Source: Psychromonas sp. SP041
GTDB taxonomy: Bacteria; Pseudomonadota; Gammaproteobacteria; Enterobacterales; Psychromonadaceae
NCBI RefSeq assembly: GCF_000470315.2
Contig: NZ_CBRF02000011.1
Span: 56,375-120,374, forward strand
Length of the DNA stretch: 64,000 bases
Direction of reading: 5' to 3'
Shown here: positions 20,691 to 30,384 of the stretch, piece after piece
How the letters are laid out: each line of letters opens with the position of its first letter
Numbering within the stretch: position 1 is the first letter of the stretch
Translations under genes and position numbers: made by a program
Notes under the pieces: generated by a model
Seen by the model: only the letters and a program-made list of their open reading frames with translations
The model's database searches: none
What the model was told of the DNA's origin: nothing

Positions 20691-21092
20691 ATGAAATCTT
20701 TATTAAAAATTAAAACGGTCGCAGGTTTTTTAGTTGCACTATCTTTAATGACATTTTCTTTAATGGGTAATGCAGCAACAGCTGTAAAAACCGGTGAATT
20801 TAGTGGCGCTAATGATCATATTACTACAGGCCAAGTAAGCCTTGTGCAAACACCTGAAGGTTATGCAGTCGTTTTAGGTTCTGATTTTTCGCTTGATGGT
20901 GCTCCAGATCCTAAAGTTGGTTTAGGTAAAAATGGTCAATATGATCCAAAAGCACTATTAGGAAAGTTGATTTCTCACAATGGACAATCAGCTTATATAA
21001 TCCCTGCATCTGTTGATGTTAATAACTTTGACGAAGTTTTTATTTGGTGTGACCAATTTAGCGTTTCTTTAGGTTCAGCTAAAATTAAATAA
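20691..21092 (+). CDS. Secreted DM13-domain protein
   Basis: 133 residues from the ATG at 20691, which follows GGAG. A Sec signal peptide (about 1-29, ending SLMGNAATA) precedes a single DM13 domain. Visible are TGEFSGANDHITTGQVSLVQ, the central GYAVVLGSDFSLDGAPDPKV, and the conserved cysteine in EVFIWCDQFSVSLGSAKI near the end. DM13 domains are proposed to take part in extracytoplasmic redox reactions through this cysteine. It is followed by an ECF sigma factor and a zinc anti-sigma, so it may be a target or sensor partner of that pair. Confidence 0.82.
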   Translation: MKSLLKIKTVAGFLVALSLMTFSLMGNAATAVKTGEFSGANDHITTGQVSLVQTPEGYAVVLGSDFSLDGAPDPKVGLGKNGQYDPKALLGKLISHNGQSAYIIPASVDVNNFDEVFIWCDQFSVSLGSAKIK

Positions 21093-21100
21093 AGTTATTC

Positions 21101-21129
21101 AGCTAAGTCTTTTTAATAAAGGCTTAGCT
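21101..21129 (+). terminator. Hairpin after the DM13 gene
   Basis: AGCTAAGTCTTT (21101-21112) pairs with AAAGGCTTAGCT (21118-21129) with one mismatch and a 5-nt loop, 8 bp after the stop codon. It separates the DM13 gene from the sigma factor gene; the remaining ~310 bp hold the sigma promoter and nothing else recognised. Confidence 0.55.
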
Positions 21130-21440
21130 TCCTCTCTTGTTAGTTTCTTTAAAAAACAATTTAAAATTTTAATATTTATCCTTAATGTCATGAAGTTAAT
21201 AATTTCATCGATTATATAGTCACAACACTCCCAACAGCGCTTTCTTGTATACCTTAGTTTCTGGATTTTTCCATAAAAGTTAGTTTAATTAATGGATAAA
21301 AATTATTGATTCTGTGACTTAATATTATAAAAATAGATAGTTGAGCATTTTAACAATAATAATCGAATGTATAATTAAAGTTTTTGTGTACCATAATAAA
21401 CTTAAACTTTTATTATCATTAAAATTGGCTATATAAACGA

Positions 21441-22043
21441 ATGGATTTGTCTAAAAGAATTAATACGGATTTAAGTGAAGATGAATTAATAGTTCAACTA
21501 AAAAAAGGCAATGTTGACAGCTTTGAATTTATTGTAAGAGAATACGGTGGCTATTTATTAATCATTGCAAAACGATATCTAACCAGTGAAGCAGATGCTC
21601 AGGATGCGGTACAAGATACTTATTTACACGTGTTTAGTGCTATTGTAACCTTTGAAGGACGTTCTAGCTTAAAAAGTTGGTTGCATCGAATTGTCATTAA
21701 TATTTCCTTAATGAAGATACGTTCAAACAAACGTAGACTTGTTGAGTTGATCGATGATAATGCTTCTTTCTTTGATGCTAATGGTAAACGAATTGAAACA
21801 GAGACTGAAATCACATTATCACTGGAAAAATTAATGGCTGATGATAGCCAACGAGAATATATTAAAACCCAAATAACTCAGCTTCCTCAAATGGCGAAAA
21901 ACCTTTTATTATTAAAGGATATAGAAGGTTATAGCACAAAAGAAATAGCTGAATTATTGGATATTTCTTTACCTTCAGTTAAAACGGGTTTACATCGCGC
22001 AAGATTATTATTAAAGAAAAAGATCGAACATCAATTACGTTGA
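21441..22043 (+). CDS. ECF-type RNA polymerase sigma factor
   Basis: 200 residues. Sigma region 2 spans about 25-95 (ADAQDAVQDTYLHVFSAIVT and SLKSWLHRIVINISLMKIRS) and region 4 about 140-195, with the helix-turn-helix GYSTKEIAELLDISLPSVKT followed by LHRARLLLKKKI. There is no region 1 or 3, hence ECF. The stop is 6 bp before the anti-sigma gene, so the two are co-transcribed. Regulated genes probably include the neighbouring DM13 gene. Confidence 0.95.
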   Translation: MDLSKRINTDLSEDELIVQLKKGNVDSFEFIVREYGGYLLIIAKRYLTSEADAQDAVQDTYLHVFSAIVTFEGRSSLKSWLHRIVINISLMKIRSNKRRLVELIDDNASFFDANGKRIETETEITLSLEKLMADDSQREYIKTQITQLPQMAKNLLLLKDIEGYSTKEIAELLDISLPSVKTGLHRARLLLKKKIEHQLR

Positions 22044-22049
22044 GCTATT

Positions 22050-22334
22050 ATGAATATAGAAGATAAATCAAGTTATCCATCACAAGAGCATTCGATTAGT
22101 TGCGAAAGCTTCGACACCTTTATCGTTGATTATATAGACGATAACTTACAAGATAACCAAAAACGCATTTTTATACATCATTTAAATGAATGCCCGGCTT
22201 GTAGAGTATATTTAAAAAATTATGAGTACCGTATCCAATTAAGTAAATCCATATTTGCAAATGATACAGATAAAGCAGACATTCCAAACCAATTGGTAGA
22301 CGCTATTTTAGCCGCTAAAAAACAAACAGATTAA
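22050..22334 (+). CDS. Zinc-binding anti-sigma factor
   Basis: 94 residues. The ZAS motif H-x3-C-x2-C is visible as HLNECPAC (H44, C48, C51). There is no membrane segment, so this would be a soluble cytoplasmic anti-sigma, comparable to ChrR-N or RsrA-type redox or metal-responsive partners. It lies 6 bp downstream of the ECF sigma gene it presumably inhibits. Confidence 0.88.
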   Translation: MNIEDKSSYPSQEHSISCESFDTFIVDYIDDNLQDNQKRIFIHHLNECPACRVYLKNYEYRIQLSKSIFANDTDKADIPNQLVDAILAAKKQTD

Positions 22335-22502
22335 TGACTCAATGGCACTTTATTTATTACAATAGTAATAAATCACCAGTAGTTATCTAACAAGACTTCT
22401 GTCAGTTTCACAAAATAACGGTGTAAATCAGTGGCTATACCTACTGATTTATCACCCAAAGCCGTTATCGGTGACATCACTAAATCAAAAGGTTTGATAA
22501 TC

Positions 22503-22662
22503 CTTTTACGATTGCAGAAATCTAAATTTAGCGCAGAAAAAACAATACAATTCGAGGCGTAAATTGAAGTAAATGGTTGTTCTTTTTTACCAAATTTACA
22601 ACAAAGAAGTGAGTTGTTTTAACAAGCAAAATAGATCAGCTATTTATCGGAGTTGGTATTAA
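22503..22662 (-). mobile_element. MITE-like dispersed repeat, copy B, overlapping the copD stop codon
   Basis: Reverse-orientation relative of the copy at 60875-61040. Shared blocks are TCTAAATTTAGCGCAGAAAA, GGCGTAAATTGA, TAAATGGTTGTTC, GTTTTAACAAGCAAAATAGA, TCAGCTA and the terminal TTGGTATTAA. The left end is eroded. The right end (22653-22662) supplies the TAA stop codon of copD (22659-22661). No open frame is present. Confidence 0.6.
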
Positions 22663-23570
22663 TTAGGCGGTCCAACAAACGTTGTAAATATGCCGGTAAT
22701 AATAAGTACAAAAAACACAATAAATATTTCCACCCCAATAGATAACTTCAATTTATCCACATGTTTTTTTTCAGTTATTTTAGGAACTAACAAGAACTTA
22801 TGTAATGCGCCAAGCAATAGCATAAGACTAACGAGCAGTAGCTTTAATAAAATTAACTGCCCATAGCTTGAAGTAAATAAGGTTGAAAATGAATGTAAAT
22901 ACTTCCACAGTAAAGTTAAGCCTGAAATGATTAATATAAACACAATCCCAATAGCTAATTTACCAAAATAATGCATTAAACGTTTTACATCTCTAACAGG
23001 CAATAACGTGCAGGTTTTATAAAGGGGCAACAATGAACCAGCCCAACTAGCAACAACAAGAAGATGAAAAATTAATATGATTTTTATTAAATTATTTTCT
23101 CCAGCACTATGTCCTGTAAAAGTGAATGTATAAGCCATAATGCAAAGAGTTATTAGCATAATAAGATTGTTGCTATAACTGGAAAAATGACTTTTAGTTT
23201 CAACATTCCACATAAATGTAACAATTAAAGCAACAATAAATACTGGGATTCTAACGGCTGCCTGTTCACCTATAACCGACTCCCAAGTCATTTCAAGCAT
23301 AAAAGGATCAAATATTCCTACAAAGCCTGACTCAGCCATTGATCCAGCTTCTATCGGTACTTGCAATAAAACAGAAATACTGCCAATTGCCAAACACGTA
23401 ATCTGATAGCGCTTTAAATATTGATAAAAGCTGGTTGCTTGTTTTTGCTCAATATTACATCTAGCGCTCATAAAGCGTATTAATAAAGTACCCGCCAGTG
23501 TTGCGGTTGAAAAATAACTTGCTAGTTTTAACAAAAGCAAAAGCACTGACCATTCATTTAATTGCATCAT
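22659..23570 (-). CDS. copD: Copper resistance protein D (CopD/PcoD family)
   Basis: 303 residues, eight predicted membrane segments, CopD family inner-membrane protein implicated in copper passage across the membrane together with CopC. It is 8 bp downstream of copC and is the last gene of the leftward copABCD cluster. Its last codons and stop codon fall in the end of a MITE-like repeat, so the natural C terminus may have been altered. Confidence 0.9.
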   Translation of the reverse strand: MMQLNEWSVLLLLLKLASYFSTATLAGTLLIRFMSARCNIEQKQATSFYQYLKRYQITCLAIGSISVLLQVPIEAGSMAESGFVGIFDPFMLEMTWESVIGEQAAVRIPVFIVALIVTFMWNVETKSHFSSYSNNLIMLITLCIMAYTFTFTGHSAGENNLIKIILIFHLLVVASWAGSLLPLYKTCTLLPVRDVKRLMHYFGKLAIGIVFILIISGLTLLWKYLHSFSTLFTSSYGQLILLKLLLVSLMLLLGALHKFLLVPKITEKKHVDKLKLSIGVEIFIVFFVLIITGIFTTFVGPPN

Positions 23571-23578
23571 ATTACGTC

Positions 23579-23989
23579 TTAATTACTGTGCGCGCTGTGT
23601 GCTGTAGATTGCCCATGCATTCCTTTTTTATTAGGTTCCATCTTATGTACCATAAAACCAAACGTCTCAGACATCTTATGACCATCATCACCTAAAGCTA
23701 TCCATTTAACGGTATAATTACCTTGCTCTAAGCTTGGTAATGACCAGATAAACTTACTGTTAGGTGTAGAACTTGGCTCAAAACCAAAATTAACCGGTTG
23801 ATTATTTACGTTGTTAATAGTGACTTTTGCTAATCTTATATCGCTACTAAAAGTTAATGTAAGTTGCTCAGGGCTTTGCATTAACATTGCCTGTTGTGCA
23901 GGTACCGACTCCTTAAGTGATATATGCGCTGACGCCGAAAAAGTTAATGCTAAACCTAACGTTGCTGCTGTAATATTAAAAAAATTCAT
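23579..23989 (-). CDS. copC: Periplasmic copper-binding protein CopC
   Basis: 136 residues. A signal peptide ends at about residue 21 (SASA), so the mature protein begins with HISLKESVPA; the N-terminal histidine is a known Cu(II) ligand of CopC. The beta-sandwich segments LTLTFSSDIRLAKVTI and YTVKWIALGDDGHKMSETFGF are diagnostic. A His/Met-rich tail (MEPNKKGMHGQSTAHSAHSN) extends past the usual domain end and may add copper sites. It is co-transcribed with copD. Confidence 0.94.
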   Translation of the reverse strand: MNFFNITAATLGLALTFSASAHISLKESVPAQQAMLMQSPEQLTLTFSSDIRLAKVTINNVNNQPVNFGFEPSSTPNSKFIWSLPSLEQGNYTVKWIALGDDGHKMSETFGFMVHKMEPNKKGMHGQSTAHSAHSN

Positions 23990-24012
23990 ATTTACCTCTT
24001 ATTTAAAAATAA

Positions 24013-24876
24013 TTAAAACCAAAATTTAAGACCCACAACGAGAGCGGTATCGTGACTACTTTGTCCATTTTCTTTGGCAAAGTCAGCGGTGCTGCCGAAC
24101 ATATTTGTCCATTCAACACCTACATAAGGTGCAAATTGACGAGTAAACTCATAACGCATCCGAAAGCCAAGTGCACTTGATGATAAACCGCTTCCTAAAT
24201 CATTTTGTTTATCATCTTTGCCATATAGCGTAATTTCAGCACGTGGTTGTATAATTAGCTTTTGCGTGAGTAGTAGCTCATATTCGGCTTCCAACGTAAG
24301 AGCGGTATTGCCTCCCTCACCGACATACGCTGTCATATCAAGTTCAAACCAGTAGGGCGCTAAACCTTGTAAGCCAAAAGCCAACCATTGACGATTTTCA
24401 CCTTCTTTATTGTAATCAAGGCGAACACCTGCTTGAGTATCCCAATATGCTGATACGGCGTGTCCCCATAAAATATCGGTTTGGTTTTCTTCAAGACTTC
24501 CTTCGCTAAAATCACCCTCGGTTTTAATTACCAATCGGTCAAAGGTAGTGCCGTACCATGCTTGTAAGTCAAATACACCTGCATTGGCTTGCTCGTTGTA
24601 TTCAAAGCGGTCCCCTATTAATGCATAAAATAGATGCTCATCAGCGAGTGTTAATCGCTCGTTACCTTCAAGCGCATATGGGCCTTCTGTTAAAGTTGTT
24701 CCCGCAGAGTAAGCATGAGGGTCTCTTGCATCTTCAGGTGCATCTCCTGCTTGTGGTTGCATCATAGCGCTATTCATTTGTGCCATTTCATTTTGCGCTA
24801 ATAAAGGGAAACTAATTAATGAAGCTCCAGTTAACATTAAAAAACTTAATGATTTAGATAGTTTTAATTGTTTCAT
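24013..24876 (-). CDS. copB: Outer-membrane copper resistance protein CopB
   Basis: 287 residues. A signal peptide (about 1-27, ending LLAQ) leads into a short Met-rich segment (NEMAQMNSAMMQPQ) and then a predicted beta-barrel with alternating aromatic strands (ERLTLADEHLFYALIGDRFE, TALVVGLKFWF at the C terminus with terminal Phe). CopB proteins are thought to retain or export copper at the outer membrane. Its start overlaps the copA stop by 4 bp. Confidence 0.93.
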   Translation of the reverse strand: MKQLKLSKSLSFLMLTGASLISFPLLAQNEMAQMNSAMMQPQAGDAPEDARDPHAYSAGTTLTEGPYALEGNERLTLADEHLFYALIGDRFEYNEQANAGVFDLQAWYGTTFDRLVIKTEGDFSEGSLEENQTDILWGHAVSAYWDTQAGVRLDYNKEGENRQWLAFGLQGLAPYWFELDMTAYVGEGGNTALTLEAEYELLLTQKLIIQPRAEITLYGKDDKQNDLGSGLSSSALGFRMRYEFTRQFAPYVGVEWTNMFGSTADFAKENGQSSHDTALVVGLKFWF

Positions 24877-26696
24877 GATACGACTACCTCTCTAAACATA
24901 CCCGCATCCATATGGAATAATAAATGGCAATGCCAAGCCCAGCGCCCCACATCGTGAGGGGTGGTTAAAAAGCTGATTCTTTGTGCGGGTTGAACAGGAA
25001 TCGTATGGCGTCGAACTTGTACATCACCTTGCTCATTTTCTAAATCACTCCACATACCATGCAAATGCATAGGGTGTGTCATCATGGTATCGTTTTGCAA
25101 AATAACTCTTAAACGTTGGTTATGCTTCATGTGTACTGGCGAGCTTTTACCAAACTCTAAGCCATCAAATGACCAGCTATAACGCTCCATGTTGCCGGTT
25201 AAATGCAGCTCAATTTCAGCTTCTGGCTCTTGCTGGTTAGCGATACCCTCAAGTGAGTGTAAATCTGCAAGTGTTAAAACATGGCGACCATTTTTACGTA
25301 AACCAATACCGGGATCATCAAGATTTGTTCTAGGCATATCAACGCGCATATCAACTGAAGCTCCATACTCCGTTTTTGCATGACGCACTTTAGAGCTGGC
25401 AACCGCCAATGGGTTTTCAGACATTCCATGTTTGCTATGATCCATCGCCATTGCACCGTGCCCCATAGCGCTATGATCCATTTCTTTAGAGTTCATACCT
25501 GACATGTCTGCCATACCAGCCATTGCAGAATGCTCACCGCCGTGGGTCATATTGCCCATCATATCGGTCATCGTTAACCATTCAACAGGGTCAAGTGCAG
25601 GTACTGGCGCATCAATATTAGGCGAGGTTGATAAAGTCCCTTTTGCGTAACCAGAGCGATCCATACTTTGAGCAAAAATCGTATAGGCATCATTTTTAGG
25701 CTCAACAATTACGTCGTAGGTTTCACCAGGGCCGAATCTAAATTCATCAACTGTCACTGGTTCAACGTTTTGCCCATCTGCTTGTACAACCGTGAGCTTT
25801 AGCTCGGGGATACGCACGTCAAAAAAGCTATTACTAGAGCCATTAATAAACCTTAACCTAAGCTTTTCACCGACTTTAAATAATCCACGCCAGTTTGCCA
25901 TTGGAGTACTACCGTTCATTAAAAAAGTCATTGCTGATGCAGATAAATCAGCTAAATCTGTAGGGTTCATTCGCATCTGATTCCACATTTTTCGGCGCTG
26001 TAGAGCATTTGAAATACTGCTGCTTGAAACGTCATCGAAAAACTCTGGAACAGTGGGTTGATTGAAGTTAAATACATCACTCTGTACTTTTAATTTACGG
26101 AACAGCGCCATTGGGTCATCATCAGTCCAATCAGATAATTGAATAACATGCTCGTTATCTGCACTAATAATATCGTTTTCTCGCGGCTCAATAATTAAGG
26201 CACCGTACATACCTGTCATTTCTTGAAAGTCACTATGTGAGTGATACCAATATGTACCGCTTTGTTGTAGTTTAAATTTATAAACAAAGGTTTCGCCCGG
26301 CATAATGCCTTTAAAGCTGATACCTGGTACGCCATCCATTTGATACGGTAAAATAATGCCATGCCAATGAATTGAACTCGGTACTGATAACTTATTTGTT
26401 ACTCTAATAGTAACGTCATCACCTTCTCTGAGGCGCAAGGTAGGGCCGGGAATAGACCCATTGATAGTTGTCGCCATACGTACTACGCCAGTAAAGTTAA
26501 CCGGCGATTCATCTATAACCAGATCAATGACTTTACCGCTAAGTTCGGGCACAGTGCCTGTTATTGTTCCTGATGTTAGAGATGATGTAGCATTTAATAT
26601 ACTAGGGAAAGCAGCAAGTACACCACCTGCAATTAATCCTTGAACAAATCGTCTTCGTGGCGTGGAAACATGTTGTAATGATTTTTTATACCCCAT
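24873..26696 (-). CDS. copA: Multicopper oxidase CopA (periplasmic Cu(I) oxidase)
   Basis: About 607 residues. The Tat signal RRRFVQGLIAGGVLAAFPSI directs the folded enzyme to the periplasm. Cupredoxin copper ligands are visible in IHWHGIILPYQMDGVPG, YWYHSHSDFQ, HPMHLHGMW and WAWHCHLLFHMDAGM. A Met/His-rich insert (about residues 398-442, HGGEHSAMAGMADMSGMNSK onward) is typical of CopA/PcoA and binds Cu(I). The ATG at 26696 follows AAGGAG; upstream codons have no such site. It is first gene of copABCD, with a CusR-like box about 73 bp upstream. Confidence 0.95.
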   Translation of the reverse strand: MGYKKSLQHVSTPRRRFVQGLIAGGVLAAFPSILNATSSLTSGTITGTVPELSGKVIDLVIDESPVNFTGVVRMATTINGSIPGPTLRLREGDDVTIRVTNKLSVPSSIHWHGIILPYQMDGVPGISFKGIMPGETFVYKFKLQQSGTYWYHSHSDFQEMTGMYGALIIEPRENDIISADNEHVIQLSDWTDDDPMALFRKLKVQSDVFNFNQPTVPEFFDDVSSSSISNALQRRKMWNQMRMNPTDLADLSASAMTFLMNGSTPMANWRGLFKVGEKLRLRFINGSSNSFFDVRIPELKLTVVQADGQNVEPVTVDEFRFGPGETYDVIVEPKNDAYTIFAQSMDRSGYAKGTLSTSPNIDAPVPALDPVEWLTMTDMMGNMTHGGEHSAMAGMADMSGMNSKEMDHSAMGHGAMAMDHSKHGMSENPLAVASSKVRHAKTEYGASVDMRVDMPRTNLDDPGIGLRKNGRHVLTLADLHSLEGIANQQEPEAEIELHLTGNMERYSWSFDGLEFGKSSPVHMKHNQRLRVILQNDTMMTHPMHLHGMWSDLENEQGDVQVRRHTIPVQPAQRISFLTTPHDVGRWAWHCHLLFHMDAGMFREVVVS

Positions 26697-26768
26697 TTCC
26701 TTACTCCTTTGTATGTATAATAAATATAGAGTAAATATAGAGAAGCAACATGTCTTGAACATGACGTT

Positions 26769-26790
26769 AACATGACAAAGTTGTAATCAA
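26769..26790. promoter_or_regulatory. CusR-like box upstream of copA
   Basis: AACATGACAA then AG then TTGTAATCAA. The left half matches the E. coli CusR box half AAAATGACAA at 9 of 10 positions, the right half matches TTGTCATTTT at 6 of 10. It is about 73 bp upstream of the copA start and the cusRS-like pair is encoded in the same cluster. Confidence 0.6.
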
Positions 26791-26976
26791 GAGGTGAGAT
26801 ATACTAATTAAAAAAATACATCTTCAATTAGTAATCCAATGGTGAGGGCGTTTTTATATCAACCTTTAAATAATTTTTTAATGGGAGGGCTTATCTGAGA
26901 GAGCTGAAAATAGAACTTGTATTAAGGCTCAAGGTTTATTACTAAATACCATAAAAACAGCCCTCTTTAATCGGTA

Positions 26977-27414
26977 CTAATTGATATGATATTGACTATA
27001 AACTTGATTTTTACCATCCATATTAAATGCAATCACCTGATATGAGTCCGTATTACCAGGTACATCCATACCAGGAGAAGACGCAGGCATTCCAGGAACA
27101 GCAAGCCCAGCAACAGAAGGCTTATCTCGCAATAGTCGTTTAATATCTTGAACGGGTACATGTCCTTCAATTGTATAACCTTCAATAACAGCGGTATGGC
27201 AAGATACAAGCTCAGGTGTAACTCCAAGCTTTTTATTTATTTCATTGTTATTATTTTGCTCAACAATAATTATTTTAAAACCAGCGTCTTTCATTTGTTC
27301 CGCCCAAGCAGTACAGCAACCACAAAAAGGAGATTTATATACGGTTAACTCTGTAGCTACTGCTGCAGTGCTAAAAAAAGAAACGATTAATAATATTTTT
27401 CTGATTTTTTTCAT
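26977..27414 (-). CDS. DUF411 metal-binding protein, secreted
   Basis: About 145 residues from the ATG at 27414, which follows GAGG; an ATG four codons earlier is possible. A signal peptide (about 1-20) precedes a thioredoxin-like DUF411 domain: ELTVYKSPFCGCCTAWAEQM with the CxCC cluster, then CHTAVIEGYTIEGHVPVQDI and the Met/Pro-rich GLAVPGMPASSPGM. DUF411 proteins are regularly found in copper and heavy-metal islands and are thought to bind or deliver metal. It lies between the copABCD operon and the sensor kinase gene. Confidence 0.88.
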   Translation of the reverse strand: MKKIRKILLIVSFFSTAAVATELTVYKSPFCGCCTAWAEQMKDAGFKIIIVEQNNNNEINKKLGVTPELVSCHTAVIEGYTIEGHVPVQDIKRLLRDKPSVAGLAVPGMPASSPGMDVPGNTDSYQVIAFNMDGKNQVYSQYHIN

Positions 27415-27507
27415 TTTGGGCCTCATAATTCCTATCTTATTTGTAAATCACACGCATTTTAAGATGAACATACGACTTATATTATTGATTAACATAATGT
27501 AATAATT

Positions 27508-28890
27508 TCATTTTAAAATTAACTTATCTTTAATAAATTTAATTGAAAATGTCGTTAGTTTATTTTCAGAGCATACTGATAATGTAGCGTTATGAGCATC
27601 AATAATAGAGCGAGTAATTGCTAACCCTAAACCTACACCTTCATGTTTCCCATGAGTACGAGATTTATCAACCCGATAAAAGCGCTCAAATAAATGGATT
27701 AAATCTTTTTTATCAATGGTATTACCTTGGTTTTCAAAATCAATCGAGATTGAATTAGGTAAGTCAAAGATGCTTACATGTATTTTACTATTCTCATAGC
27801 TATGTCGAATTGCATTAGAAAGTATGTTGCTAAATGCACGACGCAGCATTAATTGGTCGGCAATTATTTTGGCAGAGCCACTAATTACTAGAGTTATATT
27901 TTTATCTTCTGCAAGCGCCTCATAAAAATCAAAAAGATCCTGAACTTCCTGTTCAATTTTAAGCTCTTTTTTGGTTAGCATTAAATGATGATTATCTGAT
28001 TTAGCTAAAAATAGCATATCCGTTATCATTCTAGATAAGCGTTCATACTCTTCAGAATTCGATGCTAATATATCTACATATTCCTTACTCGTTCTATTTT
28101 TACTTAAACAAACTTGTGTTTGTGTCATTAAATTATTTACAGGTGATCGTAACTCATGTGCAATATCAGATGAGAAATTTGATAGCCTTTCAATCGCAAC
28201 TTCTAGCCGCTCAAGCATATTATTTAATGTATATGATAATGATTGAATTTCAATTGGTAACTGCTTAGTTGGCATACGTCGACTAAGATCTTTCATTGAA
28301 ATAATCGATGCTTGTTCACTTAATCTAATAAGCGGTAATAAGCCTTGGCGAGTAATTAACCACCCTAGTAATGCACTCACTACCCCAGCAAAAATAGTGA
28401 ATTTAATTAATATATTATTAAAAACTCCCAGAAATTGTTGATGATGATTAATATTAATCGCTAATGTTCCAATTAACATTCTATTAAACTCACCTGACTT
28501 TTCTAATATGAAATTTACACTTAGATAATGATTTCCACCATCCTCCCAAGTAGTCGCTTGTTTATTTTGGATATTAATTTTTAAACCTAAATTACTTTGA
28601 ACAAAATTCACTCCTTCACTACTATATAAGGTTTGCATTTCATTTTTGATTAAAATAACAAGCCCTGCATGACGTTGCATACTATCTATAATACTAAAAA
28701 GATTATCTTCAGCAGTTTCATTATATAATTCTTTTAAAGTGCTAATTTTATCCTCAAGTACTAACTTATCCTGCTCAACAAAATGGTCTTCAATAGCGTT
28801 GTTGATCAAGAATGCAATACCCGTTAATACAATAATAATGGCAAGGCTAAAAAAAAAGCTAATACGTAAAGTTAGAGAATGCTTTAACAT
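27508..28890 (-). CDS. cusS: Heavy-metal sensor histidine kinase (CusS/CopS-like)
   Basis: 460 residues. Membrane segments at about 10-30 and 158-180 flank a periplasmic sensor loop. A HAMP domain follows (about 180-235), then the phosphorylated histidine H245 in NFSSDIAHELRSPVN and an ATPase domain with NILSNAIRHSYENS and EGVGLGLAITRSI near the end. This is the CusS layout. The stop of the response regulator gene is 3 bp upstream, so the pair is one operon. The ligand is presumably periplasmic copper or silver. Confidence 0.93.
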   Translation of the reverse strand: MLKHSLTLRISFFFSLAIIIVLTGIAFLINNAIEDHFVEQDKLVLEDKISTLKELYNETAEDNLFSIIDSMQRHAGLVILIKNEMQTLYSSEGVNFVQSNLGLKINIQNKQATTWEDGGNHYLSVNFILEKSGEFNRMLIGTLAININHHQQFLGVFNNILIKFTIFAGVVSALLGWLITRQGLLPLIRLSEQASIISMKDLSRRMPTKQLPIEIQSLSYTLNNMLERLEVAIERLSNFSSDIAHELRSPVNNLMTQTQVCLSKNRTSKEYVDILASNSEEYERLSRMITDMLFLAKSDNHHLMLTKKELKIEQEVQDLFDFYEALAEDKNITLVISGSAKIIADQLMLRRAFSNILSNAIRHSYENSKIHVSIFDLPNSISIDFENQGNTIDKKDLIHLFERFYRVDKSRTHGKHEGVGLGLAITRSIIDAHNATLSVCSENKLTTFSIKFIKDKLILK

Positions 28891-28893
28891 TGA

Positions 28894-29577
28894 TTAAATC
28901 CTTTCTTGTGTCTCTAGGACATACCCCATTCCACGAATAGTTTGTAATAGCTTAGTTTCATAGGGTGCATCTATTTTATTACGTAAACGACGAATTGAAA
29001 CATCAATAACATTTGTATCACTGTCAAAGTTCATATCCCAGACCTCTGAGGCGATCAACGCTCGAGATAATACTTCTCCTTGATGGCGCATAAATAACTC
29101 TAATAAAACAAACTCTTTCGCTGTTAATGCAATGTTATTACCTGCTCGTTGGACTCGGCGACGTAATAGATCTAAATCTAAATCTGCAATCGTTAATATA
29201 TTTACATCTTTACTATTATTGCCTCTTTTTAAAATGATCCGTATACGTGCAAGCAGTTCTGAAAAAGAAAAAGGCTTTACTAAATAGTCATCAGCGCCAA
29301 GCTCTAAACCTCGAACCCTGTCTTCAACCTTATCGCGTGCAGTTAAAAATATAACAGGTGTTTCAATACCTTTATTTCGAAGCTTTCCAAGAATGTCCCA
29401 ACCAGAAATATCCGGAAGCATGACATCAAGTATGATTAAGTCATAAGATTCAGTTGAAGCGTAAAATAAACCATCAATTCCATTTTTTGCTAAGTTTGTT
29501 ACAAACCCTGATTCTGTTAATCCTTGCTGTAGATATTTGCCTGTTTTAGATTCGTCTTCGACAATTAATATCTTCAT
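28894..29577 (-). CDS. cusR: Heavy-metal response regulator (CusR-like, OmpR family)
   Basis: 227 residues. The receiver domain carries D51 in [11 protein letters not shown] and K in [16 protein letters not shown]; the C-terminal winged helix ends [15 protein letters not shown]. Both match the CusR/CopR/PcoR branch. Three sequences resembling the E. coli CusR box occur within 11 kb (26769, 30019, 30841), consistent with this protein keeping CusR specificity. Confidence 0.95.
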   Translation of the reverse strand: MKILIVEDESKTGKYLQQGLTESGFVTNLAKNGIDGLFYASTESYDLIILDVMLPDISGWDILGKLRNKGIETPVIFLTARDKVEDRVRGLELGADDYLVKPFSFSELLARIRIILKRGNNSKDVNILTIADLDLDLLRRRVQRAGNNIALTAKEFVLLELFMRHQGEVLSRALIASEVWDMNFDSDTNVIDVSIRRLRNKIDAPYETKLLQTIRGMGYVLETQERI

Positions 29578-30018
29578 TCAATCATTCCTTTCATACATTA
29601 TTTTTATGGGCTCTTTTATAATATATTTATTATGAAAAGTTTCCTTTTCAGAGCTGATTCTGATTGTCCTGATCATAAACAAGAAAATGCCTTATTATTA
29701 TTTGACAGATTCAAGTTTTATTAAACTCACAATTAGGCTCCTTATTTTAGTACCGCATGTATTCAATACAATAGCACTATCATAATGAGTATAGGTCTTG
29801 AACGAGCAATGCCATTTAAAGTAACTTCAATAGTACCGAAGCTCTCAAATTTATTGTCAATAACTACCGTCATACTATCTTTGTTATTAGCTTAGCCCCT
29901 TTGTCCAACGAGTTAAAAGTTTAGAAGCTAAACACTACTATTGATCACCGACACATTTATTCAATAGCATTATGTTTTACTAATATTAAAGAGTGTTTCC
30001 CTTCTATAAAGTGACAGC
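29578..30018. other. Long leader or gene-less region upstream of cusR
   Basis: 440 bp between the cusR start and the perfect CusR box at 30019. No convincing gene is present on either strand. A 36-codon open frame at 29785-29895 (+) has no ribosome binding site. The stretch may be a long 5' leader of cusRS or the scar of a lost gene. Confidence 0.4.
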
Positions 30019-30040
30019 AAAATGACAATGTTGTCATTTT
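30019..30040. promoter_or_regulatory. Perfect CusR box
   Basis: AAAATGACAA, TG, TTGTCATTTT: a perfect 22-bp palindrome identical to the E. coli CusR consensus. It lies 442 bp upstream of cusR (leftward) and 345 bp beyond the 3' end of the small secreted protein gene, so autoregulation of cusRS through a long leader is the best guess. Confidence 0.85.
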
Positions 30041-30384
30041 CACTTTATTGAGGCGAAGATATAAAAATAAACAGAAAAACTACACTTTATTAGTGTTATT
30101 CATATACTCAGTAGAAAAAGTGAATATTTAAATTTTTATAGTAGAAATGTTCTATATGAACAGATACAAACGGATATATTCATATAACGCATTCTTCTGT
30201 CATATAAAATGGCAAAAAATAATGAGGGTTACTTACACAAAGACAGAAAATGAAGGGCTAGTCAGTATTATTGTTCTCAATGAAGTATTTTAGATTCACG
30301 TTAAAAATGTAATAACTAAAAATGAGTTATTAATTGAGTAACAAAGAGAGTACTTCAATAAATACTCTCTAATTTATCAATTTA

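Noticed and set aside
29785..29895. 36-codon open frame between cusR and the perfect CusR box
   Set aside because: No ribosome binding site, no resemblance to a known small protein, and its hydrophobic end is too short to judge. Not annotated as a gene.
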